Positions 36,544-49,378 of a DNA stretch of 64,000 bases are shown piece by piece. This DNA is from Rhynochetos jubatus (taxonomy: Eukaryota > Chordata > Aves > Eurypygiformes > Rhynochetidae), in NCBI GenBank assembly GCA_027574665.1, contig CM050651.1, positions 1,737,501 to 1,801,500 on the forward strand, in the 5' to 3' direction. The notes under the pieces are model-generated. The model saw nothing but the letters and a program-made list of their open reading frames with translations. It did not search any database and was not told where the DNA came from. The position numbers and the translations under genes were made by a program. Each line of letters begins with the position of its first letter. Within the stretch, counting starts at the first letter, position 1.

Positions 36544-39500
36544 TTGAAATTGGTTTCAATGAAATTGGTTGCAGTGCTTGCAGTCTCCTAAACTCAATGT
36601 TACATGCAGCCAAACTCAAATGGCACAGTGGGGTTGATATACAACTCTAGGTTAGACTTGAAGGTCTAGACACAGTGTACATAGTTGCAGGAGTGTCAGA
36701 GCCAGTGTTCAAAAACTAGGACTGGGCTGAACTGCTTAAAGCTGTACACTGAAGAAAAAAAAAACAAAACCACAAACCAGTTTTCATCCCTGATAGTGAC
36801 TTGCATGGCAGATAAATCAAGACACAAATCAAAAGTTTCTGAAGGCTATGGGAGGTGATTTTCAGAATTATTTCATTGGACTTTATATAGTGCAGGGATT
36901 TTGTTGAGCTGATTTTTGCAAGCACAGTAGAGGCTTATTTGGGATTACTGGGTAGGTAGAGGTAAGCTTCACAGAGCAACTGCCCAAAGTCACTGTGTTT
37001 ATATATAGGCAAAATTTTGGGAGGAAAGAAGCTGTGAATAGGAAAACTGAGACAGTGGTATATGTTCTGCCTGGGATATTGTACATAGGTGCTGTAGGAA
37101 AGTTGTGTTACTTTCTTTTTCCTGTGTGCACGAAGCCAGCCTTGATTTGGCTGAAGGCCCAAATTACAACTCATTCAGCGATGTTGCGGTACTGTCACTA
37201 TGTCAAGGATGTGGCATTTTTTTGAAATGGAAACCCCTTGAAGTACTTTGCTTTTATTACTGCACCTGTCTTACTATAACAATAATACTTGCCTATGCGT
37301 GTGTAATTACAGGACAAAGTTAACCAAATGTCTTGATTTTAATTTCTCCCAAACACAGAAAATGCTATGCCTAACAGGCAGATAACTGTTTTCTAACAAT
37401 CAAAACTGATCAGATAAAATGTGAACTTACTACTCTCTATGGAAATGTATGGCTAGATAAACAAGCACCAACTTAGCATTTGTAAGAGTCTGTTCTTACA
37501 GAATTTCAGATAGTCTCAAATTCTCTGGGACAAACTTTGTCTCACTGATTGACATATTGAAAGCGTGATCTCAAGGAATGCCTCTGACAGGTGCCATAAT
37601 AACTGACAGAATGTAAAGTTTCAGGAATCTTTGAGAAGAATAAGTATTTTGTATCTAGCCCATCTAATTTGTAAACAAAAAGTTCAGATGGATAACTAAT
37701 AAGCAATAGATGACAGGTTGCCAGTTAGTTTCAGCTCAACTTCTAAGCGTTTTCAGATTTCTTTGATGTTTTTAGTCTTGTATGTTGTCTTTGTGCAGCT
37801 AGCACTAGAAGACAAATATATTAATTCAAATTTGCAGATACATTCAATGGTAGTTTTTGGTTGGTTTTGGGTTTTTTTAATGAAAAAAGTCCTGACCTTT
37901 TAAATGTAGGATTGTTTCATGCTTATGGCTATTCAGCAGCACAAAAATCAGGAAAAATGACCCACATTTCTTCAGTGGCAGTTTAATCAGAGCAGTCTGG
38001 TAATCTAAACTTGTTTTCCTCCAATTGCCCTATTATATCAGTAACCCTCAGGGGAATAGGGGATATGCCAAGGGCCCTGTCAGAGCATGCAATTCTATTT
38101 AATTCTTGTGGATATACTTGGGATAAGAGTTTACCAGGGAATGCCTGTGACTGACATGCTCCTTTGTTAGATCTGAAATAGACACTTAAGGATCTGGAAG
38201 TAGCTCTGTGGTGTGCCATGTAGGTATTGGTGTAATTATAGAATCTGGTTACTGTTTCATTGGGTTTTTTTCAGTTATTATGTCTTGCCGTTGTCTTTCT
38301 GAGGTACAGTGTAACAATACGAAAGTCTCTTTAAAGGAATATTCTTGTATTTTTCTGTTCTTGTGTGGAGGGCTGGTATACATGCAATTTGTTACCATTG
38401 ACAAACTGTTCTCTGCTTTTTTCCTTTCCCCATGACTATACCTTAATAGTGATTAGGGACACAAGTTACAAAACCTCTGGAAAAGAAGTTTTTATTGTGA
38501 CTGTTCTTTCTTCTCTGTAAAGTTGCCCTGAACTGATGGCTGAATGTTAACTGTAGATGTGTACACCTATATCTAATCATCTAAACCTGAGCAGGTCCAT
38601 CTGTACGATCGCTTTGATGCTCGCAATGTACACAATTGATGTTGGCAGAGGAACTTTAGTTACTAGAGACTTGGGATTGCAGTTTCCAATAGGAAATTTA
38701 TAAAACCAGAAATGCCTTCTGTAGACTTGAATGTTTCATTTTGCAATGGTAATGCAATGCCATTTGCTTCCAACTTTCTCATATGGTTGTGATGGTGAAC
38801 AGGATAAAATTGGCTATTGAATAAAACAAAAGCCATATTCAGTAGCTATTTCTTAATATTGAATATATGTTGCAGTATAGTAAATTAAAGAAAAAGGCAA
38901 GCATACATCCTTTTTTCTTTGTAAATCAGAGGAAGGTATACTGATTGCTGTTTTAGTAATTAATACTGTTTGGTTGTCTTTTTTTAAATTTGATTTACAT
39001 TTTAAGTTCAGTTTAGAGAATCTTTTTGCCATGCCATTCATTTAAGAACAGTGTGATGGGGTTTTTTGCTTGGTTGAGGTCTGAGGTCTTTTCTAAAGGG
39101 CTAGAAATGAGTACTTCCATTAGCTGCTTCCCCTGTGGTTTGCCCTTTTTCCAGGAAAGCCCTCTTTAGCTTGGGTGATTTTGATATGATTTCCAGTAAG
39201 TTACATGTAAGAATCAGCAAAGAAAAAAGATAATAGTGCTCTTATATGCTCTCTGGAAATATAAGGTTCATCTGTCCGAGATGGAGTAGATAGTACGAAA
39301 GTGTAAGTAGGGTACTTCCCTATGAAAATAGGGTAAAATCAATACCACTCGGCTCCTTTGTCCACTGTAAGCAGGAACGTCATAGCAGTGGAGCTAACCA
39401 TACAAAAACAAGAACTAGGACAGAGTGCATGAATTATACAGATTATCTGAGAGAATGTGCCTGTGGATGTCTGGCAGTCGTGTAATATACAGACTTTCTT

Positions 39501-42000
39501 TAAACATGTGGTTGTATTTGACCTCTTCAACAATATTTGTCTAGCAATCTGCTTTTTTTAGCCATCTTACTTTGATTAATCTTGGGCAGTACCATAAAGG
39601 AGATAAACCATAGTTATTTTTGGAGAGTTGAAAAAAATAACTCTGAGACTCCATTAAAGTAAATCCCCTCAACTTCCCTCCCTTCTAACACTGTCCTCCA
39701 AACACCTTGTAGTTCAGTGGACCAGACAACACAAAACTGCACTTTGGTAGTAGTTACATTCACAGTGTTTAACTAGAGAGTCTGAAAGCGGCATGCTAAT
39801 TTTTGCAGCTATGTACGTACATATAACTTCCTTAGCAAATGATGACTGTAAAATACTATATCTTCAACTGCTGTTTTCCTATTAAAATTAAGTAAAAGTC
39901 TGCCTACAACTAGTTTACTTCCTCTCCATCCTGAAATTTTCTTGGCTGCTTCATGTCATGTCATCTACTTCAGGCAGCAGGTGAATAGTATTTTGGCTTT
40001 ATGAGCCAGGCAAATCTCCCACTCAGGTGTGAGGTGAAACTTGTTTGACATGAATCTTAATCAGCAGTACATTGAAAACATGAAAACTGAAAAGGAATTG
40101 AACAGTGCAAGATTTTATTTACCTTAGAAGGCAACAGAATGTTATTTACCAGTGGACTTGGTTAAAAACGGTATTGATTGCAATAGGCTCCACTGTGAAT
40201 TCACAGAATAAACATTTCTGTGCAAGTACAATAGTTTTGTGCTTGCATATTTCAAAATACATGACATCAGTGGAGAAAACTGTTATGATAATCTGTATGT
40301 TAGTCTGTACTAATCGCATTTATTGTGTTTTATGCATTGGAGAAAAGGACTGCCTACTAGACTGAAAGCCATGCAGTTTGCTTTTCAGGCAGTTGCTTTA
40401 TCCTTTCTAATTAACATAGCAAATACACAGTCTGCTTCTCTTTTTCTTTGTGTTCTTGAGCTTTTTTTTTTTTTTTAAGAAATGTATGGCCATGGGAACC
40501 AATTAGCAGGCCTAAATTTGCATATTCAGCATACAGCAATGAGGCTTGACAAGGACAGTGTTGGAGACAGATGGCTGCTATTCTCAGTCAGTCTAGCTCA
40601 CTTTGGTTTTCCACCACTAGCTTGTTACCTTCTTTCTCTCTGGATGCCTGGATCAACCTTTTATTGCCAGAAGTATTAAGGTGGGTACATACTCCTGTTG
40701 CTCATGATGGTTCTGGCTAGCTCCTTCACTGGCATTTGAGGGACCTGATACTGACCTGGTGATCCTTAAGGACTTGGGATGGTAAGGAAATCCATGTGTA
40801 TAACAAACATGAAATTAATATTAGAAGCATTAAAAAAGTAATTGTGGCTTTAAACCTGGGAAGATTTCATGATGCCCTCAAAAGTCTCTGGGTTTGTCTC
40901 AGCGAGTAGAACAACAATGTTGCTTTTAACACTGATACAAGTATTTTTTCTTAAGTTCAAAACATACTGTTTCACTCATAATCACCTCTGCAAGGTTCAT
41001 CAGTAGATGGGTCCTTGGTGACTCCAGCTTAGGTGCGTGCAGACTATCACAGGATTATGGCTGTGGTAGGTGGTGTGAGCACTGTGGTATGCAGACACGT
41101 TGGGCTGAATGGTTAGAGATAGACCAAAACATTGCCAGCTTTGCTGCCAAACCCTGCATCCCATGTCACTAGATTCTAAATCCAGTTTAGAAATCACTCT
41201 TCTAACACTTTGTCTCCATTTCATTGATCATATTCCAAATACAGATGCTCTGTGGTCAGGTATCAGGCAATTGGTGTTCCTTGTCCCAGGCTGCTAAAAA
41301 ACCCCCAACAGTTTTCCAACTCCATAAGCCAGCTAGAGTTTGAGCCATACATGGGCTTCTTCACGTTGACACTTTTTTTATCCTCATTGCTGTACTCCCC
41401 ACCCCCACTGTTCCTGTGCAGGTCCTTTGTCCCATGGGTCTATAGTATCTTGTCTCGTGACTGTAAGCCACTTGTTTCAGGGACAGTCTTCACTGCACCA
41501 TGGAGTTCTGAGTGCGCTTTTCAGCTTTATTAAACCCCAGCAAATAAGCTGATTCTATCCTAATGCATTATGAAGTATCCTAAAACCAGTTAATTATTCT
41601 CCTGATGTTCTGTTGGACAGTGTCTACATGTGAGATTGTCTCTTTCTGTCTGTCCAGGGAAACAGCATGAAGCATATGCATGGGTGTGTGCACCCAAGAC
41701 TGTTAGTGCAGAGTAGAACAATATAGATTTTTATCTCATTTAAATGTGGTCAGGAGGCTTTTTTTATTTTTCCCACTGCATCACTTTTGTTTCTCGCTTT
41801 TAATTTTCTTTGAAGCGAAATTTTAATCTCATGATGTTGCTTGAAAGTTTGAAGTGCATGACATGTCTGTTATTTGAAGACACTCATACACCAGTGGTAT
41901 TTTAAATTCACAGTGTCTGACACAGCTAATGACAGTTTCTCCCTGGACACTTATAGAGCTCTTTGTTGATTTGTGTGCCTGCAGCATTCAAAAGAAACTT

Positions 42001-42075
42001 TGGGGGTTTGGTTTTGTTTTGTTGGGTTTTTTGGGGTTTTGTGTTTTTTTGTTGTTTGTTTTTTTTTTTTTTTTT
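42001..42075 (+). repeat. G/T-rich tract ending in a long T run
   Basis: GGGGGTTTGG, GGGTTTTTTGGGG and GTTTT repeats lead into an uninterrupted T run that ends at 42075. Confidence 0.92.
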
Positions 42076-42748
42076 AAATTCTGTTGTAACATTTCCATGT
42101 GGAAGAGGAATGGAGGAAGGAGTGCAACTACAACGCAACAGTCCCAGTGCTCAGTTTTATTCTGTTGTAGATACTGCATGTTTCAGGTTGTATTATTACA
42201 TATATATTTGACCAGAACAGGAGGGATTTTGAGAAGAAAATCATTGAATAAATTATATAAAGTGAAATTAGATCAATCATATTTTTAAATGTGTGTGGAG
42301 AAAGCTTCTGAATACATACTGCTACTCTTGCAGCAATGCAGTGCTTACTGCCATACTGAGGCCATGCCTCTAATAAAAGCAACAAGGGGGAATGTTTAGT
42401 GTTCTAAAGAAAGGGAGACAAGGACTGAAAAAGTGTAACTGGCATTTCCTTTTTTTAATGTTGTTTTACTTGAGAAATATGGTTTATTGGCTGGCATCAG
42501 TTCATTTGCAAATTAAGCTCCATTTTGCTCAACATTTGTTTATACTCTGATGTAATTTTAAATCAGATGGCGTTTATGTAGGTCAGTCTCAGACTTGCAG
42601 GTCTCTTTGGCCTCAGAAAAGATGTGTTTTCTAAAAAATGGATGGGTAGGATTTTAATTCTGGAAGTCAAATAAACACAATGTTTTCCTTTCAGACCAGG
42701 ATAACAGCAAAGTGGGTTTACATATTTAGGTCAGCCTGGTAATGAAGT

Positions 42749-42778
42749 CACTTTGGGACACTTGACACTTTGGGACAC
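42749..42778. repeat. Short tandem duplication, 17-bp period
   Basis: CACTTTGGGACAC is repeated exactly at 42749-42761 and 42766-42778, separated by TTGA. Confidence 0.92.
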
Positions 42779-43714
42779 ATTAAGCTGTTGAAAATTTCTC
42801 AGTCACATGTTTACTCTGATTTTTAAAGGTATCTGTGATTTGTTAACATCTGTTGTATACCCTTTCTCCTTGAAAATGCTGTAGTCCATTTGTTGAGGTA
42901 GCCTAGCTTGCGTGGTGGTTTGACACAGGAAGGAGAAAACGAAGTAACGCCATTAAGCTGTAGCAACTCAGGGGAATGTTCTTTATGCTGAAGACACTTA
43001 GGTTGTCATGCGTGTCAAATGTATTACGTATTTTTGCTCATAAACACCTTTTGGACATTGAACCATTCTTTTTTATTACATTTCTTATTTATACTTTGTT
43101 AATTAACGTAGACTTCTTTGGTTGCAGGGCTAGTTCAATTTTAATTGTTCCTTTATTGTCAGGTATGAATTTGGCGTAGAGCAAATGAAGTAGTGACACG
43201 TAAAATATGAAGAATTACGTGTATTTTACAAGGTTTTATATAAGAATGTATTTCATTTGTATAGTTGCAGGATGAGTGTATTCTGCTCCGTCGCATATGA
43301 ACGCGTAGTAGTTTGTAACCAAAGTAATTATTTAAATCTGAAGCCTGGGGCTAGCTCTATTTTGAGACTTTACTGTAAAAAAATTAAATTTTTGATTTAT
43401 CATGATAAATAATTAATTCATGTCTGAAAAGACTAACGTATGTGCTTAACTTTAGTCAGCGTGAAGGGCTGGCATACTCTGAATTAATTAAGGCTTTAAA
43501 CTGCATGCAGCAATACAGACTATATCAAATTGTGGGAACTCAACAGAGGCAGAGTCCTCCTGCCTGGGGCATGAGCAAGCTCTGGGAAAGCCTGGCATGG
43601 CAGAAGGCAGCACAGCAAAGCTGAGCTGAGCCTGCCCTGCCTGAGAGAGCAGGAGAGGATGGGTGTCATCACGGTGCTACTAAAGAGGCAGTGGGAATTG
43701 GCTGTCAGAGCCGT

Positions 43715-44230
43715 TGTCATGGTTTAGTCCCAGCTGGCAACTAAGCATCATGCAGCCGCTCACTCACCCTTCCCCTGCACCAGGTGGGATGGGGGAGAGA
43801 ATGGGAATAAAAAAACTCATGGGTTAAGATAAAACCAGTTTAATAGGACAGCAAAGGGAGAGATAATAATAACAATAATGATAAAGGACTACGCAAGACC
43901 AAGTCATGTACAATGCAACAATTGCTGACCACCTAGTGATTGATAGCCCATCTCCAAGCAATGATCCCCCCTGGTCAACTCCCCTTAGCTTATATACTGA
44001 ACATGATGCCTTATGGCATGAAATACCTCTTCAGTCAGTTTGGTTAGCTGTCCTGGCTGTGTCTCCTCCCAGTTTCTTGTAGAGAAGAAGGTGGGGAGAA
44101 CAGGGGCAGTATGAGAAACTGAAACTATGCCATCAGTGTTATCAACATTCTTCTCAGCACAAATCCAAAACATAGCCTCACACAACCTCCTTTTAAGAAA
44201 ATTAGCTGTATCCCAGCCAAAACCAGCACA
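43715..44230 (-). mobile_element. Endogenous retrovirus solo LTR (avian ERVL-type), minus orientation
   Basis: The 516-nt element starts TGTCATGGTTTAG and ends AACCAGCACA on the + strand, i.e. TG…CA termini. Read on the minus strand it runs TGTGCTGGTTTTGGCTGG, then a TATATAAG box (43989-43996), an ATTAAA polyadenylation signal (43839-43844), an (ATT)-rich stretch and the terminal …TGCTTAGTTGCC segment. The flanks are GCCGT (43710-43714) and GCCAT (44231-44235), a 5-bp target duplication with one mismatch. No gag, pol or env sequence adjoins it, so it is a solo LTR left by recombination. The family assignment is by recall of abundant avian LTRs. Confidence 0.85.
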
Positions 44231-45510
44231 GCCATGCCACAGCCACTGGGCTGGGGCCAGTACCTTCACCTCACACCACAGTGTGCACACAGAGTTACCA
44301 TGCACTAGCACTCGGGCTGCAGTTTTCATCCTGGTTGAGGAAATGAGGAGGGTGTTTGGGGGATTTTTCCTTCATTTACTAATACAATGTGAGGACTATT
44401 TTTTGAAATTCTGGAAGGGTGTCTGTGTTGAAGAGGGTTTTGATATTTTCCTGCAGCCAGGATTGCCCTAGGAATGTGGCAGTTTTTAATGGAAACACTT
44501 ACTTCTAATATTACAGTTTCCAGAGGTAATTTCTTCTTCTTTATTGTCAGCCCTCTAGTCCCTCTTCTATGTATTCCTTTGTCCTGTTTCACCAATTTTC
44601 ATCTTCACTTCTGAGATTATACACAATATTGCCCCAAACCCATTTATTTCCATTCTTCTTCCTCTCTGTGCTTTTGTAATTCTGCTAAATTTATTCTCAT
44701 TTCCTTTTGCTGATTTTTGCTTGGTGGCTGTTGTTACACTTTCCTCATTATTATTAACTGATCTGTTGCCCTTCTTCCTTTCCTTTCAAAAAATCCACCG
44801 GTTCAGAATAGGCTAGGGGAGATTGACTGTGCCATTAACCTTGGTGTTTGCTGCCAGTGAAAGCTGAAAGAGCATTCAGTAACTTTTTGGAGTTGAAACC
44901 CTTGTTTCTTCCAAAAGGGTAGTGAGCATTACTCTTTGGAGAGGTAAATCAGAATTGTTACTCATTTTTGCTTAGTTTGAAGTAAACTGTTTGCAGAGAT
45001 TATAAGAAAGGAATTCTCCTGGAAATATATTATCTTCTCCCACATAGTTAAAGAAATGGGACTGATTCTGAATAATTACTTTGTGGAGGGACCAGAAAAG
45101 TGATAATGTGATGAGTTTCATCATTTTGGTTTAGCAGAAGGTTTATTAATATACTGAGTATGGCCTTTTTTCACAGATTATGTTAGGAAACAAAGCAGCA
45201 TGATAATGTTACAGCCCTTTCTCCAATCGTCCACAGACAGAATAATGTCTGGAATAAAAACTTGACAATGTTTGTGGATTCTTACATCATTTATAGCACT
45301 TACCCATCATCAGTTTTGTGCTGAACACCTTCACTGCCATAAAGAATGTAGAGAAAATATGGTATATTAATGCCTTATTGTTACCATTTGCTTTATGATT
45401 ATCAATAAAGGTGACTGCAGCTATTAATGGAGAGGGGACTAAATTTTTACTGACAGTATTTTTGCTGAAGGGATGACCCAGTGTCATGTGGTTTTGGTTT
45501 TTTTTCACAG

Positions 45511-45622
45511 GACTTCTGATGGTGGAAAGACAGTTGGAACCATTGAAGTCAATCTTGTGAAGATGGGAGAGCTAGAGGACGGGGAAACGGACCACATCAC
45601 AACAGATGTCCAGGATCAAAAG
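45511..45622 (+). CDS. INPP4B: INPP4B internal exon, 112 nt (post-C2 linker)
   Basis: The first base completes the arginine codon split with the previous exon, and 37 further codons follow, starting [13 protein letters not shown] and ending TDVQDQK. The stretch TSDGGK-VGTIEV, then [17 protein letters not shown], matches human INPP4B almost residue for residue by recall. INPP4A is clearly different here, which supports INPP4B over its paralogue. The segment closes the C2 domain (GTIEV strand) and runs into an acidic linker. The donor AAG|GTAACA has a less usual +4 to +6; the acceptor is a T-rich run ending CACAG. The exon ends at a codon boundary, so the next exon starts in phase 0. Confidence 0.98.
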
Positions 45623-47984
45623 GTAACAACTCAGTACATTGCACAAAGTTAATTAGAATGATCAGCTGTTGTAAATCCTTAAATTACTATTCCAAATTGG
45701 GGTAAGGACTTAATCCCAAATTTTTGTGATTAAGTACTATGTACACCTAATCTCCCTAAACTAAAAATAGTTTTTCATGAAAATGTACAGAGTAATACTC
45801 TATCCTCAGTTTCCTAGTCCCTCCCCTTCTTTAGAAGAAAAGACCTGATTTTGACCTCAACTGACAATATTTAATCACTCCTGATCAAAAAACTGTCCAT
45901 AGAGATGCCATAAATCTGACTTCTTTTTCCCTTGGACAGTTCCTCTGTTTTGTGTCCTTGAAGTCCTGTTCACGTGGATTTTTGTGTGCAACCTGTGCCC
46001 ACAATACTGAAAACCTGGAAAGAATGACAGACAGGCAAGCCAAAGAAGAGGTGAATCCCCTTGCAAAGGGGTAGATTCAGCTACATTTAATGGGAGCACA
46101 CAGTGCTGGGGAAAAATCAATGGAAGGGAGGGTGTAGCAGAGTTCTAGCACAAGGTAGTGTTGACCAGAGGGTCTGTGTTGGGAGTTCTGAGTTGAGATG
46201 TTCATGGTGTAGGGTGAGAGGAAGGCCAGAAGAGCTCAGAAAGAGCAAAAATGCTCTTCAGTAGCTAGGTTGTTGCAGGCAAAAACAGTGGAGACTGTAA
46301 CTGGAGATTATATGGGGGGAGTGCATTTAAGAGGAATAGAGAACCAAAGAGGGGAGGGGGGATTGAATGGGATGTCTCTATGATGACAAGATGTTTGGGC
46401 TTGGGTCAGATTTAAAAATGAGGAAATCAGGATTTGAATGATTTTGAGGTAATAAAAATGCTTCTTTAACTGGGTCCTTGACTGATGGCAACTGACACAT
46501 CTGTAGAGAGTTGGCTCCTACTGGTATCTGTCTCTGCAGCCACATTCTCACTGACAGAATATTTGCAGCTGGAATACTATGGTTTACTCTGTTCTTCATG
46601 AAAAAAAACCCCTACTTTTAGGTAATACTACAGGGAATGTAAAATTAAGAACTACATTGTTTTGTTTGGAAGTAATGTAAAAATGTATTTTTGGAGAAAA
46701 GACCATTGTTCTGAGTATCTTTTCTGCTCAGCCAAAACAGTATGCTTTTGGGCCAAACTGAGGATAGATTTTACACTTCTTTTTTCATCAGTCTTCCCAA
46801 AGGACTTCAGTGCCCTTTTAAAACAATGGACCAGTGGGACCAGTTCCAAAGAAGCCAACAAACACCGTGAAGTCTTTCTGGTTTTGTACTATAAAAATTA
46901 CACAAAATATGCAACATGAACTGTTTTTTTCAGATTCCTCTTTCATTTTGCTTTCCTGTATTTCAAAATGGGGAATGAGACTTCTCCCAATTACTTCAAA
47001 TGTAACTCATGAGCTGTGTCTAACTTGGAAGAGCCAGAAGGCTTTAATAGTGTCTTTTTAGGAGGTTCTAACACTGGTCAAGAAAGAGCAGCCCGGTGTC
47101 AGCTCTATTTTCTGTGGTCTTTAAAGGAGTCCTTAGTTCTTATGGGTTAGTTGCATTGTGGAGTCTTGGTTTATGTATTCATAATGAGAATGTAGAGTTA
47201 CTGAATTACTTCCAAGAAGTAAGTTATGCATTAGGTTTGCTAACTCATTAGATAAACCAGGTGCAGGGAATTCCTAAGAGTAAGTTGATATCAGTTAAAT
47301 TCAATCTGAGATATGAACTGGTAGAGACTACATCATGTCTTGCTCTTTGCTTCAAGCTCTGCAAAAGAATATCTAGAAACTGGGGAAGGCCTGGGAACAG
47401 AGCTCCCTGTCACCTTTAGAGGCTGTTTTTTATTTTTCTGATGGGGAGGAAGAGCATGAAAAATATACTTCCTAGTACATTTGACATAGGTTTACACTGG
47501 TTGATTTTTTCGTAATCTTTTTACACTTTTGTACACTAATCTTACCAGAGAAGTCTGCCAACAAATGACTAATCACAAACCGCGAGCACATTTTGAAGAC
47601 TTTTTGTGCTTTCTACTTTTGTCTTGTTTAAAAATTGATGGAGCACTTTCTGACACTGTGCATGTGAAAACTGCCTTGTCAAACAAACCTCTCTGAAAGC
47701 ACAGAATTTGTCAAAAATTATTTTAACCTCTGCCGTCATATTGGGAGGAAACCTTTCTGGTTTGTTACGGAATAGCTGATCATATTTTGCCATTTTCTCT
47801 GCTATAATTTTCTCTGATTGTGTTAGAGTATATTGGAACAGAAATATAAAGAGGAAAATGTAAATAATTAAGGGTTGGGAAGTTATATTATCAGTGATGT
47901 TTTTCAGTTTGCCATTTATAAACTGCTATGCACTTTCTTGTAATACTTCAATGTGTTACATTTGTGGTTGCATTTCTTTTGTAG
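45623..47984 (+). other. INPP4B: INPP4B intron, 2.4 kb
   Basis: The intron opens GTAACA and ends TTTCTTTTGTAG. It is AT-rich. The block at about 45890-46400 is more GC-rich and purine-biased (for example around 46325-46370) and could be an old repeat remnant, but I could not assign it. No gene is seen. Confidence 0.88.
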
Positions 47985-48057
47985 TGTGCTTTGGTTCGGG
48001 AATGTACAGCCACTGAAGGCATATGTGGTAAAGACAACTTGCCTTCATTAAATGCAG
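47985..48057 (+). CDS. INPP4B: INPP4B internal exon, 73 nt
   Basis: The exon encodes 24 codons, CALVRECTATEG then CGKDNLPSLNA, plus one base (G) of a split valine codon. Human INPP4B has CALV-ECTAPE and GKDNLPFLN at the same place by recall, and the frame runs on from the previous exon without a gap. The segment is a linker between the C2 domain and the conserved [10 protein letters not shown] block, and I know of no specific catalytic role for it. The acceptor is TTTCTTTTGTAG and the donor GCAG|GTAAGT, an excellent consensus. The two extra cysteines (positions 7 and 14 of the exon) are visible but no function is implied. Confidence 0.96.
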
Positions 48058-49320
48058 GTAAGTATCCGAACATCCATAAAAGATGACTGTTACAACACTA
48101 CGTCAGATGTTGAAGAAATCATGAAGATTTGGGGCAGAGCTTTTAAAAGTCTTTTCAAATGATGCACAAATTTTTAAGTTTAATATTTTAATGTTTTATA
48201 CATATTTGACTGTCTCATTTTACTGAGAAATGTGAGGAAAACTTTCAGAAAGACATGTAAATTATGCTTTGTGAAACGCTGCTGAAATCTCCCACTCCTA
48301 CATCTTTACCATTCAATGATTTTTTAAGACTCTCATTGACCTCAGCAGGCATGGAATTAACCTCATAAGTTTTTGTCATGTCATTGCATGACATTCTGTT
48401 AAAGTAATTATGCAGTATTTGTAACTGAATACCCTGAAGAATTAATCTCTCTCATAACTGATCAAGTGGCAGTTTCAGTTGGATCTGGAAGCTGTATGTC
48501 CTAAAATGAAGGAAGCTGTTGGCAAGGCATTCTCGATTCTAGGTCAGCTCTGGACTTGAGTATACAGTGTTTGACTAGGTCTATTCCTCTTTCATTACAC
48601 TGAGAAATATTACATGCTGATATGAGGCATCATAAAGGTTTTATTAGCCCAAGTTTATGAATCTCCATTACTCTGTAGTAACAATGTCACAAATAAGTTA
48701 CATGAGTCATCTGAAACCACAGCACTGTCAAGAATTCTGTGTATTTGCTGCATACAGTTGAGGAGAAATGTTACTGAAGTTTTAAAACCTTTACTGAAAC
48801 TTTTTCATATGACTTGACTGATAGGACAGACTTATTAGTCTAGCTTTGCAGTCTGAAGGAAGCACTAGAAACCTCCAAAAAATAGATTTTCCCATGCATG
48901 TCTGAATGCTGTAATTTCTTTCTGTGGTTTGTTGAGACTAGATCAAAAGTAGGGGAAAAAAATTATTCTTCAGAACTGCTGTTTCTTTTCATCAGTTCAG
49001 TGTGAGGCTAAACATGTTTGTGGAAAAGGTATTAATTGAAAATAACTAAATGCACAGGAAGTAGATCTGGTTATGGAAATTCCTGAACTGAAAATAGCTG
49101 GAGGCAGGGAGAGTGTCTTGCATCCGTAGGTATCTATTTATGGTGGTTCTTGAAGACAAGATACAGAGTCAGTTGAATGATTTGGTCTAACTCGGTGCAG
49201 CCATTCTTTGATTCTGATCTGTGTGTCCTGCAGATAAGTGGGTCCTAAAAAAATGACATTTCTGTTCAGAGAAAATGTTACTGATTCACAACTGATTTTT
49301 TTTTTCCTGATTTGCTGCCT

Positions 49321-49378
49321 CTGTTGGGTGGGTTTGATAGGTTTTAGGGGTTTTTTTTGATGTTGTTTTGGATGGGGA
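49321..49378 (+). repeat. G/T-rich low-complexity tract
   Basis: GTTGGGTGGGTTTGATAGG, then TTTTAGGGGTTTTTTTT and GGATGGGG. It has the same style as the other G/T blocks in this gene. Confidence 0.85.

Larger units (their letters stand above)
35753..45510 (+). other. INPP4B: INPP4B intron, 9.8 kb
   Basis: The donor is GTAAGT and the acceptor TTTTTTTTTCACAG. Contents are a CR1 at 35806-36203 immediately after the donor, a palindromic AP-1 pair at 36520-36543, a G/T-rich block ending in a T run at 42001-42075, a 17-bp-period duplication at 42749-42778, and a solo-type LTR at 43715-44230. The remaining stretches (36600-41990 and 44240-45500) show no gene or recognisable repeat to me. Confidence 0.9.

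Noticed and set aside
43985..44471. Two overlapping 114-codon open frames on opposite strands
   Set aside because: Both lie mostly in the solo LTR and its flank. They do not resemble retroviral or other proteins.
49130..49220. Possible old CR1 tail (TGATTTGGTCTAACTCGGTGCAG … TTTGATTCTGAT)
   Set aside because: The resemblance is limited to a short stretch and no ORF2 sequence precedes it.
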